A stretch of 64,000 nucleotides of DNA from Adiantum capillus-veneris (lineage: Eukaryota; Streptophyta; Polypodiopsida; Polypodiales; Pteridaceae), in NCBI GenBank assembly GCA_014529385.2, contig CM043959.1:61765753-61829752 (forward strand), written 5' to 3'. Position 1 is the stretch's first letter, and every line of letters begins with the position of its first letter. Shown piece after piece: positions 22,283 through 33,905 of this stretch. Below the pieces are notes generated by a model. The model was not told where the DNA came from. It did not search any database and was given only the letters and a program-made list of their open reading frames with translations. The position numbers and the translations under genes were made by a program.

Positions 22283-22860
22283 GTGAGAACAGGAAGAAAA
22301 TCATGGAAAGCCAAAAGGGATAAAATGAAAGCAAAGAGGCTGCAAGAGAAAGCTCCCTTGGAAACTAGACTACACCAAACCAAAGAACAACTTAAACATG
22401 AGAAAGAAAGAAAGAAAAACGCAAAAGGACCTAAAAAGTCAAAGACTAACTCGGAAGGTTCATTCTTGGTCGACAAAATCTTTGAACCTTTGGATGCAAT
22501 CTTGAAAGCTTATGATGCTAGGTTAAAGACCAACCAAACCTAGAAGGATATATGGATAACGTATCCTCACGGAGCGCATGAAAAAGAGAGGTTGCAAATG
22601 TGCAAGGAGCTCATCCAAAAGGCCCAAGCTCTTATGGAACCAGTTCCAGATGCTCCAAAAATGGAGGTGCTAGTCCGTGAAAAAATCCACGAATTGGAAA
22701 GTCTTGGTATTGTAAACAAAGACGGGGAAGAGCCACGAGTTGAGGCACTTTTAGATACAAGGGAAGTAGCCAATACCACAGATGGGGTGGGTTCATAAGC
22801 ACTAATGCCTATTCCGGATGTAGAAGAACCGTGGCCACAATACTTATGGGAATTGATCAA
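22283..22860 (+). pseudogene. Element C charged linker
   Basis: A very basic segment (QLKHEKERKKNAKGPKKSKT) followed by VDKIFEPLDAILKAYDARLK, then in another frame ELIQKAQALMEPVPDAPKME and LVREKIHELESLGIVNKDG. Predicted helical and charged, probably coiled-coil prone. No catalytic motif. It continues the Gag-Pro polyprotein with frame breaks. Confidence 0.5.
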
Positions 22861-23088
22861 AAACCAAAAAGATGGTAGGCTACTTTAAAGTCACCACCTA
22901 TCCCTGAAATAAATATGGATCACAAATTTTTCCCAGGGGATATAAGATCTTTATATGGGGATGTCGGGTCTGTCGCATCTAAAGAGAGTAAACCATGCTC
23001 TTTAAAGACTTTTCCATCTTTCATAGGAGAACTCAAAAAAAATTCAGAGGTTAAAATGGTACCTTCTTAGTGGAAAGGCACACCAAAA

Positions 23089-23690
23089 ATGATGGATACC
23101 AAGAGCTTGCATGACTTGATGTCTTCTCCTATACAATGCACACTTTATCTCTTAGAGCTACTAAATATTAGACCGCATCTATGGGGCCAAATGGGCAAAA
23201 ACCTGGAAAACATGGGATTCAAAATCCCTTCACATGACCAACTTGCGGACAAAAACATGGATGAAACCTTGCCTAAGAAGCCACAGACAAAGCCAGTACC
23301 AGTAAATAAAGTGGGTGACTACTGTGAAGGAGAAGAAGGAAACACCACCTTACCACTTGAGTACAAAGGAGTAAATACGGTTGCTATATGAGATAGTGGG
23401 GTAGGAATTGCCATTGCAACCAAAGAAATATGGAAAAAATGGGAAAAGCCTCCTCTTACAAAAACTCGAATGAAATTTCAATTAGCAGATGGATACATTG
23501 AGAGACCAATAGGAATATCAGAACAAATCATTGTATCTTCGTGTGCCATAGAGTATGAGCACACCTTTGCCATAATAAAATTTGACAAGAGTAGCAACTT
23601 CGCCATCATATTGGGCAAACCATAAATGCGTCAGCTCAAAATGGTACAAGATTAGGGTTATGACTATATCTACCTAATAAACAAGGATAC
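23089..23690 (+). pseudogene. Element C protease-like region 1
   Basis: After a helical lead (PIQCTLYLLELLNIRPHLWG), the sequence YKGVNTVAIW is cut by a TGA near 23,389 and continues DSGVGIAIATKEIWKKWEKP, QLADGYIERPIGISEQIIV and FDKSSNFAIILGKP. DSG is the retropepsin active-site triad and the IILGKP tail matches the C-terminal protease motif. The catalytic Asp is encoded; the upstream stop breaks the frame. Confidence 0.65.
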
Positions 23691-23956
23691 CACTTCAAAT
23701 ATCAGTGTCACGGACCATAGTTATAGAGATGTGGAACGAACCCCTGGAGAGGAATTAAACTCCACAACTGACCAAGAAAGAGAAAAACCTGCTTGGCTGC
23801 AAAATAAATCTCACAATTGGACGTGTGGAGCTTCTGAGGGTGGTAGTTTGAAAAAAGAGGATTGCATTCATGATGGTTCAGTACACAACGAGGCATATGT
23901 ACCATAACCATTTCTAGAGGAGTTATTTTGAACCCTTTGGATGGGATCAAATACTA

Positions 23957-24667
23957 GTGACTCTTGATATTTTCATGAATGAGGTGACCCTGACTAAATT
24001 TTGCGATGAAGATGGCTATGACATAACTCCCTTATTTACGATAAAGGTGTTGAAGGAAGCTAATGAAGTTTGGGAGTGTGAAAGCAGAAAAGCTAAGACA
24101 GATAGCTACATCATGGACCATGAGGCCAAAATGAAAATGAAGGAAGCAGAGCAACCACAAGAAGATGTCATCATTGACATACCTGAAAAATCAATAAAAG
24201 TTGTTTCAAAGAAGCCGCCTCCAAAAAAAGTGAAAATGAAAGCAGATGAAGGAGTAAAGTTTCCAGTTTCAACGTCCAATGTTCAACAAATACAAGATCA
24301 AGAGAAGAACAAGGATACAAGAGAAGATCGACTGTCTTCTACGACAATCAAATTTAGCATATGCGGAGAAATAGGACTCAAGAACACTTGTTCAGCTTTG
24401 ATAGATCTAGATGTGACAAAGAGTATAATGTCTTATGGTACATGTATAATGATGGGAAAGCCACCAATTATAGAGCTAAAGAAGATAGTGTTTACAGGTT
24501 CAAGAATACCAATTCCTAGCATTGCCATGGAAGAAGCCGTACTCAAGTTGAGGACTGAGGAGTACAAGGATACTTTCTACATAATTGAATCCCATCATAT
24601 AAATGAGAGTCTGATCCTAACAGAAAGCTGGAGGAACATCTTCTTTCAACCACAAGGAAAATCTTGA
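23957..24667 (+). pseudogene. Element C protease-like region 2
   Basis: A single open frame. A charged N-terminal half (KMKMKEAEQPQEDVIIDIPE, then a Lys/Pro-rich stretch) is followed by a beta-rich part: ATIKF-type strand TTIKFSICGEIGLKNTCSAL, then ALIDLDVTKSIMSYGTCIMM and VLKLRTEEYKDTFYIIESHH. ALIDLDVTKSIMS aligns in layout with a retropepsin loop (LIDxG(A/S)), but Gly is replaced and the site is probably dead. It may be a second protease copy or the original one split by rearrangement. Confidence 0.5.
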
Positions 24668-24668
24668 G

Positions 24669-25897
24669 CAACAACACCATCAAAAATCCCACAAGAACCT
24701 CAAGTCCATGCAAAGAAGGAGCAACCAACCATCACCGATGAAGAAGATAAAGCAAAGGTAAACACTGAAGTATATCAACCTCTCAAGACGACTTTACCTT
24801 CAACAAGCCTACATCAAACTTCTAGCAAAGCCTCTACATCAAGAGACAAACCATCGACAATGCAATGGAAATCGATACAAAAAGTCTATCAACCTAAGTT
24901 TCCATCACAAAAAAGCATCCAGAAGAAGCCAAAGAATGTCAACCAAGTGTTGGTATCCAAAGAACACATCAAAGTCAAAGAACCAGTTTGGATACATGAA
25001 GCACAAGTTCAACATCAACAACAAAAGGTAACAAGGTGGGTAGCATCAAATGAGTCAATCACTGCTCAAGGATACTTCCAAAGAAACACTAATGTTTGGG
25101 CCAAAAATTCTAAAATAACAACTTGGATGTACTCATCTCATGAAAGAAGTTCAACAAAATACAAACAGCTCACGCAAGCGAAAGAAAAACAACAAAAGGC
25201 AAAAGGAAAGACCTTCCAAGTGGGCAACAAGACAACCATGGGTGCCAAAGTGAGACCTCAAACAAGCTACCCAAGCTACACAACACAAACAGGTGAAGCA
25301 ACGGATGATTCCAGTCAAGCTACTTGAAATACAAGGATTTTATGAAGGTAACAATCAAATATGGTTACCAAAAGTTGTAGCTCAATTTGGAACAACCAAT
25401 ACAAATCATGCAACACAAGCTTCTATCCAAAGGCAAGTAATGACAACTAGAAGCCAACATGAGACAATTGCAACGAAGGCTGCTACAATCTCTAGATCGA
25501 TACCTTGTCATCAACTCCAAAACCAAGGCTTCTACAAAGGAAATCATCAAATATGGATACCGAAGCCTAGTGTACATCAAGCCAAAGAAGAAGAGAAAAT
25601 GTAAAAGACGATCACACAAGGACCAAAGACAAGGTGGGTTCGAAAATCCCTAGTAACAACTCAATCACAAAGAACATGCACACATCAACAACCGCTTCTC
25701 ATGCAATATAAAGCAAAGGCTACATCAGCCATTCGACAAGCAAGTCGAGAGGAGCCAAAATATGCCAGCCTACTCAACAAAATGGTGGCATCCAAAGACC
25801 AACACAATGGAAAAGGTCTAAATTTCCAAAACCTATAGAATTGGGTTTTGTGGCCTTGAACAGGTAAGTCCAAGTCGCCATTAAAAATACATGGCAT
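24669..25897 (+). pseudogene. Element C accessory region with repeated peptide motif
   Basis: Two overlapping open frames (24,860-25,327 and 25,293-25,604) and more beyond, rich in Gln, Lys, Thr and Ser. A motif recurs: AQGYFQRNTNVWAKNSK at about 25,066-25,115, IQGFYEGNNQIWLPK at about 25,329-25,373 and NQGFYKGNHQIWIPK at about 25,521-25,565. I recognise no family. Its position between protease and 3' LTR is where pol, or an accessory ORF, would be. It may be a structural or RNA-binding protein; that is a guess. Confidence 0.4.
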
Positions 25898-26728
25898 AAA
25901 TATCAGAATCAGGTAGCTAAGCCACTAAATGAGTGAGGTGCTAGTCCCAAACCTTCATGTAATATTCTTTATGTTCTAAGCGTCTTAGTTATTCTACGTA
26001 CTGCTCAAGCTGGAAGACCTGAGCATAATTACGTTGTGTTGCTCGTGTTGGTATAGGTGAGCATAAGACCTGAAGTCATTGTAGTATAGTGGTAAGTTAA
26101 GGAGGAAGTCCAAAAGACACTCATGCACTCAACACGGTGAGGAATGAGTGGAGAAGCTTCTACATCGAAAACCCTTCTTCGAAACGTGGAATTTATTGAG
26201 ACGTCATTTGATGTCACATGTGCTATATTTTTTCCTTGAAGCACCCATCATCTCCATCTCTTACGCTGCATTATTTTGTTTGACAAATTTTCATATACAT
26301 ATAGAGTGTCCCATAATTGGCACTTGCATTAGACACTCTTCCTTTGTTTCTCCCAAGCACACACCTTGCATGAGAGGTACTTCAAGACCAAATGCTCTAC
26401 TCCAATAAGAGAATATACCAAAAGCACTTTTTTCCCACCAGGTTTTCCCCTTTGGTCATCCAGGTTTTAGACCCTAATCTAGAATCACATCATCTTCTTG
26501 TATACCTTTCTTCTATATCAGCACTAAAGAAACGGCTACCCAAATCAATCAACAACGAGTTAGAGCAAACACAGTAGGTCTTCATATGCTTATCAAGCAC
26601 ACTTTTTATCTCCAAGGTCAACAACAGAGATCCATCAAAAAATGGAAAGCTAAAGAATGGCCTCCAATGACAAGCAATGATGACATCAACAAGAGATCTC
26701 TCAACAGAAAAACATAAGGAGATCAACA

Positions 26729-27019
26729 ATGTTGAAGCTAATAAAGTATTTCAAGTCAACCACAAAGGTAGGCACATCAAGAGAAATTTTCACGGTCAAA
26801 TATGCACCAACAAGAAGAATGAGCAACAAATGTAAAATTCCCTTGACAATTGAAGTCCAACACACGCATCAAAAAGAACACATGAAATATGAAGAACTCA
26901 AGGAAGGGGGGAGCTTCATCAACTCACTTTCCAAGCTCAAGACCAACCATGAAGACAAAGCTGAAGACAACCCTATGACAAGACTACACAAGGTCGTGTC
27001 AAGGGACGACACAATTTAG
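26729..27019 (+). pseudogene. Element C terminal open frame, unrecognised
   Basis: Encodes LKLIKYFKSTTKVGTSREIF, then MKYEELKEGGSFINSLSKLK. Charged, without a known domain. It ends ten bases before the purine tract AGAAAGGGGAGAA, so it would be the last codons of the element's coding region. Confidence 0.35.
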
Positions 27020-27440
27020 AAAGGGGAGAATGTTTGAGGACAGATCGAATGGATGCCCAACCGGTCGAACACGTAGCCGGACACCACATTTGTAGTCTAT
27101 TATTTTACCGAGCTATAATAGTGATACTCTATGTAAATCTTGATTCCATAGTAGTGGATCAATTCCCTGAGTTGTAATCTTGTAATGATATTTGTAAAGG
27201 TCCGTGGGAGCAGGCCACTGGGCATTTAGAATGCCCTAGGTATAAAGGTCAATAACCTTAATGTGAAAGAAGACTTATCTTTAGAAGAAGAAAGAGCTCT
27301 ATTGTACGTACACTCGAGCTACTAAGCTTCTCCAACTTGTAATCGACTTTTCTAACGATTGGGTAATCAATTTTTGAATCCAAAACTTGCATTGTGTTCC
27401 TCTCTCTTTTCTCTTTAAATTAAGTGTAAGCATTGTCAGT
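27018..27440 (+). repeat. Element C polypurine tract and probable 3' LTR
   Basis: AGAAAGGGGAGAA at 27,018-27,030 is a strong polypurine tract and is followed by TGTTTGAGGACAGATCGAAT, a TG start. A TATA-like CTAGGTATAAAGGTC lies near 27,237. No second copy in the window defines the right end; about 27,440 is a guess. Confidence 0.55.
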
Positions 27441-27759
27441 TTTGTTGTGGTTCATGACTATGTGTTAGTGAGTCTTAATTGTAAATTTAAGTGCTTAAGT
27501 CATTGTTTCTAGTTGATTTGACCATAGGATGACATTTCTGGCATGTTCTGTTGCAGCTTTTAGGACCTTTTTCATGAAGGGTCGTGATTTTGGTACCTTT
27601 TTGGATTGCAACGAGACTTCGTAGGATAGTGCCCCTATGTGTCCTAGACCTACTCCTAAAGCTTCGTTGCATTTTGAGTCCGTTCGAGTGCCGAAATGGC
27701 GTGATGACCTAGAGTTGTGAGAAAGGATATAAGCAGATTTCCCTAATAATTTAGTGATT

Positions 27760-28163
27760 GATTTGCTTGTGGAGCTGTTATGTTAGCTTGTTAGGTTCAC
27801 TTCTTGAGATTGAAGCTCTCAAAGAGTTTTCGTGCCCTATCCGAGTCACTTCCGTGAGTATTGACATTATGTTAGTACCAAAAAGCTATGCTGCTGCAGA
27901 CGTCAGTCGTGGCGACTTGCTAACAATCTATGACATGTACATAATGTGGTATCCAAATAAGATAGAAGACACAAGCACCAAGAAAATTTTGAGCTTTAGT
28001 GATAATTTTACATGTTTCTTTCATGTTTTTGATTGCATCCATCTATTTTGGACAAGGACTACACATATGCCCCACAATCAACACTTCATTAACTTCAAAT
28101 ATAGAATTTTTCCTTGAAGGTAAGATTAATTTCTTCCAACCTTGATAAAATATTCTCAAAATC
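27760..28163 (-). pseudogene. Element D RT connection domain, decayed
   Basis: After the RT stop, a different minus frame gives FLGACVFYLIWIPHYVHV at about 27,990-27,935, matching the gypsy connection motif (FLG...YR.FI..). Upstream residues are riddled with stops. It ends where plus-strand sequence of unknown origin begins near 27,760. Confidence 0.55.
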
Positions 28164-28165
28164 TT

Positions 28166-28744
28166 CTATATGGTTTGCAATAGACTTAAAACATCCCTCA
28201 AATCCATAGCTTCATCTTTGTCTTTGTCTTGACATCCTTTAGTAGGCACATCATATAGAAATGGGATTGTGATTTGATGTATGAAGTCACATAGAACCTT
28301 GTTCATCCCATTCATCATATGTGCAACTGAATTCATTGATCTTTGAGGTAAGGTACACATCCTTAGAAGTCCCAAAGGTGTTTTCATAGTTGTCAGATCT
28401 CTACTCTCAACAACTAGCTGAAATTGAGCGTACTTTGAATAGAGATTTTCTATTGAGTAAATTGACCTTCCTGCAAACGCCTCTATAAATTCATCCACTA
28501 TTGGTCATGAACCCACATTATTGATGGTAACCTTGTCTACGGGTTTCATGTCTTGTATGAACCACAAAGCTCCATTCTTCTTAAGCACAATGAACCACCT
28601 ATTTGAATATGGCACACAAGAAGGCTCCAAAATACCCATGCTAATCTTTTCATTGAGTAGTTCTAGTAGCTTTGGAAAATGTGCTTTTGGAACGGGGATT
28701 GGACGTAGATTCCAAGGTATGTGAGGGATAGGTAAGATCATCAT
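28166..28744 (-). pseudogene. Element D reverse transcriptase, catalytic Asp changed
   Basis: First frame (28,744-28,505): PHIPWNLRPIPVPKAHFPKL, LNEKISMGILEPSCVPYSNR and WFIVLKKNGALWFIQDMKPV. A stop separates the second frame (28,498-28,166): AFAGRSIYSIENLYSKYAQF, RDLTTMKTPLGLLRMCTLPQ and HQITIPFLYDVPTKGC. In this lineage the last block should read FLDD(I/L)P; here it is FLYDVP (28,243-28,264), losing the first catalytic Asp of the pair. It would have made element cDNA; now inactive. Confidence 0.8.
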
Positions 28745-29060
28745 AGGTGCAACAACACTAGGATAACCACAACCTATCTCATGTGGCTAGAAAAAAAAAG
28801 CCTTAGCATGTCTTGAAAGCATTTCTCTAAAACACTTCTTCTATTAAAAACTTCTATCAACGAACCTTTATCTCCTTAAGGGATTCCATTGTGAACTTGT
28901 GTCGAGTTCTTTTTGGATTCCCGAGATTCGGATACAAAGAATATTGTTCTAGATTTTTCCTAGAATCTGATGGTAAAGATAAGGCCACTCATCTCACTTT
29001 CTTTGCCACAATCTTGTAGTTGGTCTCCACATACACTTTCAATCCTTCATTAGCATTTAA

Positions 29061-29690
29061 TTATTTTTTATCTTCAAAAGCCTCAATCACATCATACATT
29101 GCCATAGAGAATACTTCCACAACGTGGACTCCATCTTCAATGATAGAATCCATTATAGCCTCAAGCTCAAGCATAATATCTACATGAGAAACTTGTTCAA
29201 AGGAACCTAAACTGCATTCACTATCCTCTATTAAACCATTTTCTTTCATGTATTTGTGTACATTATATACATTCCATGCACTTATTCTCATACCCTCAAA
29301 CATTATAAAACATACTGACCCATGTTCTACTAATCGAGTATTAACCCCGAGAAACCGGTAGAAAAAGCTTCTTCTTGCTTTCGGTCATATGAGAACCTTT
29401 TTCTTCTTGTAAATTTCAATCTCACTTTACAATGGTGCATGGCCAAAACCCCTTGTCTCCCTATAGTCTTTGAACTATTTATTTGCTTTTGGTAGAGGAT
29501 ACTCATGAAGACTATTGCAGTTCCTCTCATGATTTATACACACAGTCCAGAACTGGACAGCTTGCTTCCCATCTCTACTTTTTATCCTTGCATAAGCATA
29601 ACCATCATTGAATACCTTTGTTTCCATGCGAACGATTGTGATGTATGGCTGCTCAAGAATAAGAGAATAGGTATACATCTCCTACACAAA
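29061..29690 (-). pseudogene. Element D pre-RT region
   Basis: FNDGYAYARIKSRDGKQAVQ and FWTVCINHERNCNSLHEYPL at 29,678-29,475, then FEGMRISAWNVYNVHKYMKE and IMDSIIEDGVHVVEVFSMAM at 29,303-29,061. I associate these with the segment between protease and RT in the same Pol lineage as the downstream RT. Two frames with stops between them. Confidence 0.5.
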
Positions 29691-29871
29691 GAAGTTTTGC
29701 TCATCTTTGACATTACCAATGGTCACCCTTTCACACCCGGGGGATTCACCATGGAAAATTTATCCACCACATAAGTGCAAGGAAGGGGGTTTTTTAACAG
29801 GTTACATAAGCGTATAAGTTAGGGGCAGGCCCCCAATAATTTATCTCCCAAGCTTAGTGGATATCATTTTA

Positions 29872-29910
29872 TTTTTTTATTTTTATTTTTTTTGGGGGGG
29901 GGGGGTGATA
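29872..29910. repeat. T-rich run followed by G run
   Basis: TTTTATTTTTTTATTTTTAT-type sequence leading into about thirteen G residues. Low complexity, length uncertain. Confidence 0.85.
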
Positions 29911-31149
29911 AAAGGAAGAAAATGAGAGGAAGTTTTCGTGTTTCAAAATCATCACTTCCCAAAAGAGTCTCCCCTCAAACTTGTGAGTCAATAGATACAC
30001 AGATACATGCAAGAACTAAACTTCTTTGTGTCAATTGCTTGTTTTGTGATAGATGAAAGTTTACATGGAGAACCTAACACAACTATATATGGAGAACATA
30101 ACACAAGTTTATAACCATGTATTTTGAGTAATTTAGATGGGTTAGAATTGGACGAGTAGCTAGAGTGCAGGCTGAACGGGCACATAGTTTGAAAGTCAAA
30201 CTAAGACACATTGAGGGTACATCTAGTATCAGCAAAAGTGTACGTTGCCAGTCACTATGCTACACGCTCTTTGACTAGTTTTACTCAGTTAGATCATGTG
30301 AGGCCTAAAATTTATATGTAAGGCAGGGGTATGGTAGTTTTTTTATTGATCTTTGTATAAGCATAGAAAGGGGGTCATATTCCCTAATATAAGTCATATA
30401 TAGGGGTTTTATCAAAGTTGTCCGCTTATAGGTGTCATCCTATTTTGTATATAGAGTGAATTCCCCTGGCTTTCACACCTGAACAAGCCACATATAGATC
30501 TCCTGATGAGTTATTTGTAGCTCTAATCATCCAACCATGGTCTGTTTGTGTCGGCCACTTGCCCTTCATGTAAAGACTCTTGGACATAAGATTGATTTGG
30601 AGACATGATCTATCGATGCAACATATGGCTCCTCAAGATCACCCACCTTGACTAAAGTTTCCATTGACTTTTAGAGTAGTGAATTTACTTTAGAGTAGTG
30701 AATTTAGTAGGAGGTTTCATCTTCATGATCATCATCCACAAATCTAGTATGCATATTTCTTCCAAAAGGCTGGTAGCATCCTACCACGTTTTCATCACAT
30801 TCACTCTCTTGTACATGTATCCCTCATGCCTTCAGTGATTCTCCTTCACCTTGAAATTGTGGAGAAATAGACTCAGTGATATTTTTCCTCTTTCTTTCTA
30901 TGGTATCTTTAATTTCCTCAGGAAAGTCGTGCTTAGCTATGCCAAGAACTTTTCCCAAGGTAAATTCAACTTTGTTATTTAAAATCCTTTCCTCTCAAAA
31001 CAACAAATCATGTCCACCTCTAGAATCCATTGTAGCTCCATCTCCTTCACATAACCACAAGGCTACTTTATGACATCTTTCCCTTCAAGCTTGTCCATTT
31101 TATTCACACTATCTTGAAGGGATTTGGTTGTTGATACCTCCCTTGTTTT
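29911..31149. other. No gene recognised
   Basis: No domain on either strand. A direct repeat TTTAGAGTAGTGAATTTA occurs near 30,670-30,710. Nothing else was identified. Confidence 0.4.
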
Positions 31150-31237
31150 TTGCAGCCGATGCTTGACTATATAAGAGTAGAACCATTCAATGAATGATAG
31201 TGTGAAAGTAAAATGCAAAGTTCTTAAGAGTGGGTAT

Positions 31238-31703
31238 CATTAGGAAGAGAATGGAGTCTATGAGGGCCTCTTTATTTGGCAGCTTAAGGGAGTCAAACCT
31301 TTAGTATTAAGAAATCAATCAAAGGACAACTTTTGAATTCAAACAGGCAAAATGGCTAGTTTATTTCAATTCATTTTTCCCTCCCAAAATGAAATTTAAA
31401 ATCTAGTGGGCAAAAGTATATCATATAACATATGTATGGAAATAGCTCGGCGTGTAGATTTCAGATCTATAAACTTGCTCAAATCAGAGCTCATATGTAG
31501 GAGTTATGGAAGGCCAAAAATCATAAAGTTGTCCAACCCTCTTTTCGAGGGGAAAAAGTGCATCCTTTGACCACTCTTATACCTCTCTTACACACCCACC
31601 ATTCTTGCACACATGGCATGCATCTATTCGTCAAAATGTTGATCAACTCAATAATCTCATGGCAAATAAAAAGGCCATTCTAAACCCCATCCTCTTCCTA
31701 ATG
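31238..31703 (-). mobile_element. MITE-T copy 2 (466 bp)
   Basis: Starts CATTAGGAAGAGAATGGAG, ends CCCCATCCTCTTCCTAATG; the ends are inverted repeats of roughly 40 bp including GGGCCTCTTTATTTGGCA. The core is inverted relative to the other two copies (AACTTGCTCAAATCAGAG, then GTAGGAGTTATGGAAGGCCA). Non-coding. Confidence 0.8.
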
Positions 31704-31819
31704 AAGGGATGTACTCTTTCAAAGAGAATTCGTTTAGCTATAAAACATTTTCCTTGAAAAACTCAAGTCCCTCTTGAGAGAATTAAATATTAACTTAAGT
31801 ATGTCACTAAAACTTTTAC

Positions 31820-32277
31820 CATTAGGAAGAGGATGGGGTCTAGAGGGGCCTCTTTATTTACCATGAGATTATGGAGGGGATTAACATTTTGAAAAAACAT
31901 GTGTGCAAGAATGGTGGGTATGTAAGAGAGGTATAAGAATTGATAAAGGATACACTTTTCCCTTCAAAAAAAGGGAGTGGATAACTTTATGATTTTTGGC
32001 CTTTTGATAACTCCTACATATGATCTTTGATTTCAATTGGAGATTATAGATCTGTAATCTACATAGCAAGCTCTCTTTGTAGATATGTTACATGATATGG
32101 TTTTTCCTGCTACATTTTAAATTTCATTTTGGGGGAAAAATTGAATTCAAATAAACTTGTTGTTTTGCCTAATTAAATTCAAAAGTTTTCATTTGATTGC
32201 TTTCTTAATACTAGAGGTTTGACTCTCTTAAACTGCCAAATAAAGAGACCCTCCTAGACCCCATTCTCTTCCTAATG
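31820..32277 (+). mobile_element. MITE-T copy 3 (458 bp)
   Basis: CATTAGGAAGAGGATGGGGT at the left and CCCCATTCTCTTCCTAATG at the right, with core GATTATAGATCTGTAATC. The related repeat at 35,581-35,590 (CTTTTAC, then ACACATAATTTATGC) lacks it, giving an unoccupied paralogous site. No ORF. Confidence 0.82.
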
Positions 32278-32685
32278 CATACATAATTTATGCAAAATCA
32301 AGAAAAAGTTGTGAGCCTTTCATGAGAGCTTTTTTTTTTGTGGAAAACTTTAATTCCTCTTTTGGAAAATAAGATTAGTACTAAAAACAACTCTATTAAT
32401 TAGTTGCCTTTGATTTATGGCATGTACCTTAATAAGAGTAATTTAGGTAAGAGAAGAAAAGTAAAAAACAATAAAAAATGCTTATACAAAAGACTAAGGG
32501 ATAATTAACGATATTAATCACCATTCATCATTCATACTATTAAGGTAATTATGATCTCCAACCAGCTATGATTAAAAAGAGTGCTTTCTAATTTTCTCTA
32601 TGCCATATTAGTCTAGTAATCTAAAGAAACTTGAAATAACCAAACTTGAAATAACATCATTGTTTGTTGTTAGCAATGTGGTTAT

Positions 32686-33195
32686 TTATGATTAGTAATG
32701 AACCATAGTTAGAAAGAAAAACAAAATTGAGAAGTTATTCTTCTTCTCAAGCAATCAAGGAAAGTCTTACTTATGAATGCAATAGAGCTTAAGCATGTAT
32801 TTCGGTAAGTATGAAAGTACATAATTTTTAAGAAAGTGCAATAGCTTAAAGAGAGCAAGAAAACATTACCTTAATGTATGGTAGATTCTTTTCCTTGCTT
32901 TGGGAGAGTATTGAAGAAGTGTATTGATGTAATCGTTTAGTTATGATTAGTAATGAACCATAGTTAGAAAGAAAAACAAAATTGAGAAGTTATTCTTCTT
33001 CTCAAGCAATCAAGGAAAGTCTTACTTATGAATACAATAGAGCTTAAGCATGTATTTCGGTAAGTATGAAAGTAAATAATTTTTAAGAAAGTACAATAGC
33101 ATAAAGAGAGCAAGAAAACATTAAAGTCTTAGTGTATGGTAGAGTCTTTCCTTTGCTTTGGGAGAGTATTGAAGAATTATGTTGATGTAATCGTC
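32686..33195. repeat. Tandem duplication, 255-bp unit, two copies
   Basis: TTATGATTAGTAATGAACCA starts a unit at 32,686 and again at 32,941; both continue through TTCTTCTTCTCAAGCAATC and GCATGTATTTCGGTAAG to a TGATGTAATCGT end. The paralogous repeat at about 35,960-36,220 has only one unit, so duplication happened in this copy. Confidence 0.85.
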
Positions 33196-33905
33196 TCTTT
33201 CTCTCTTTACTTCGCTTGAAAACCACCAATTATGCTACTTGGATTATGAGAAAGGAACAAGGTTCAAGTTATGGAAATCTTGAGGTTTAGGAGAGAGGAG
33301 AGTATAGTGTGAAAAAGAAGATTAAGTTTTGACAAACTTGATTAGGATTTTGACCATGTCTTCTCTTGGAGAGGGGTGTGTGTGTAGGAGGCATGTGTGA
33401 AAGAGGCTTTGCTATGGCTTTTTCAAGCTTACTGTCAAGTTTGTACCTTGAGAAAAATGAAGGAGAGAAGTGTAAAATGAGAATGGAAGACCTCTTTTTA
33501 TGCACATTTTAGATAAGTGCCTTCACTTATCTTTATAGCTTATCTTCCTTATAGATAAGTTTTCTCTTTTACTTATCTTGATAATTTATCTTGCTTTTCA
33601 AAACTTCTTCAACAAGCTAAACTTACTCACCTCAACCTCATCCTTATCCTTATCCTTATTTTCTCTTTCTCTTTATTTTTCTTTTTCTTTTTCTTTTTTC
33701 TTTATGCTAATTCTATCAAAATAAAGAGCTAATTTTTCATGCATTGGTTATGTCCATGTTCCCATGGTGTAAACCTAAAGTGTCTCATGAGTAAACTTTT
33801 GGAGCTTGGATTTATTAGCCTGAATTCACCCTGAGAACATGTTGTTTTCCTAAAAATGGATGGTTTCGATGCGTCAATCAAGAGAAAGGGCTAGGAAGAG
33901 GCCCT

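Larger units (their letters stand above)
21640..27440 (+). mobile_element. Element C: gypsy-type gag-protease element lacking a visible polymerase
   Basis: Order: three CCHC knuckles (21.7-22.1 kb), charged linker, two protease-like regions (23.1-23.7 and 23.9-24.7), a Gln/Lys/Thr-rich region with peptide repeats (24.7-25.9), further decayed sequence, then a purine tract and probable LTR start at 27,031. No RT, RNase H or integrase motif was found on this strand. Either pol was deleted or this is a non-autonomous gag-bearing class. The 5' LTR was not found. Confidence 0.6.
27760..29690 (-). mobile_element. Gypsy-type pol fragment D
   Basis: Right to left: a protease-associated region (29.68-29.33 kb), a linker (29.30-29.06), RT (28.74-28.17) and the RT connection (to about 27.8). 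The sequence type (PHIPWNLRPIPVPKAHFPKL, QDMKPVDKVTINN) is a distinctive Ty3-like RT lineage that I recall from rust fungi and some seed-free plants; that placement is from memory. RNase H and integrase are missing. No LTR seen. Confidence 0.7.
31150..33905. repeat. Long dispersed repeat, copy 1 (with two MITE-T insertions)
   Basis: Matches 35,210-36,735 in the same orientation: left landmark TAAGAGTAGAACCATTCAAT near 31,168; middle TGAGCCTTTCATGAGAG near 32,312; TTGCCTTTGATTTATGGCAT near 32,404; right landmark GTCAAGAGGAAGGGCTAG-like near 33,878. Between landmarks this copy carries MITE-T copies 2 and 3 and an extra 255-bp unit. No coding domain. The two copies could be LTRs of one element with the 1.3 kb between them as interior, or independent inserts. 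Confidence 0.65.

Noticed and set aside
31238-32277. MITE-T as a PIF/Harbinger element with TTA/TAA duplication
   Set aside because: TTA and TAA at the two ends are part of the inverted repeat, not a direct duplication; the empty site does not support a 3-bp TWA duplication.
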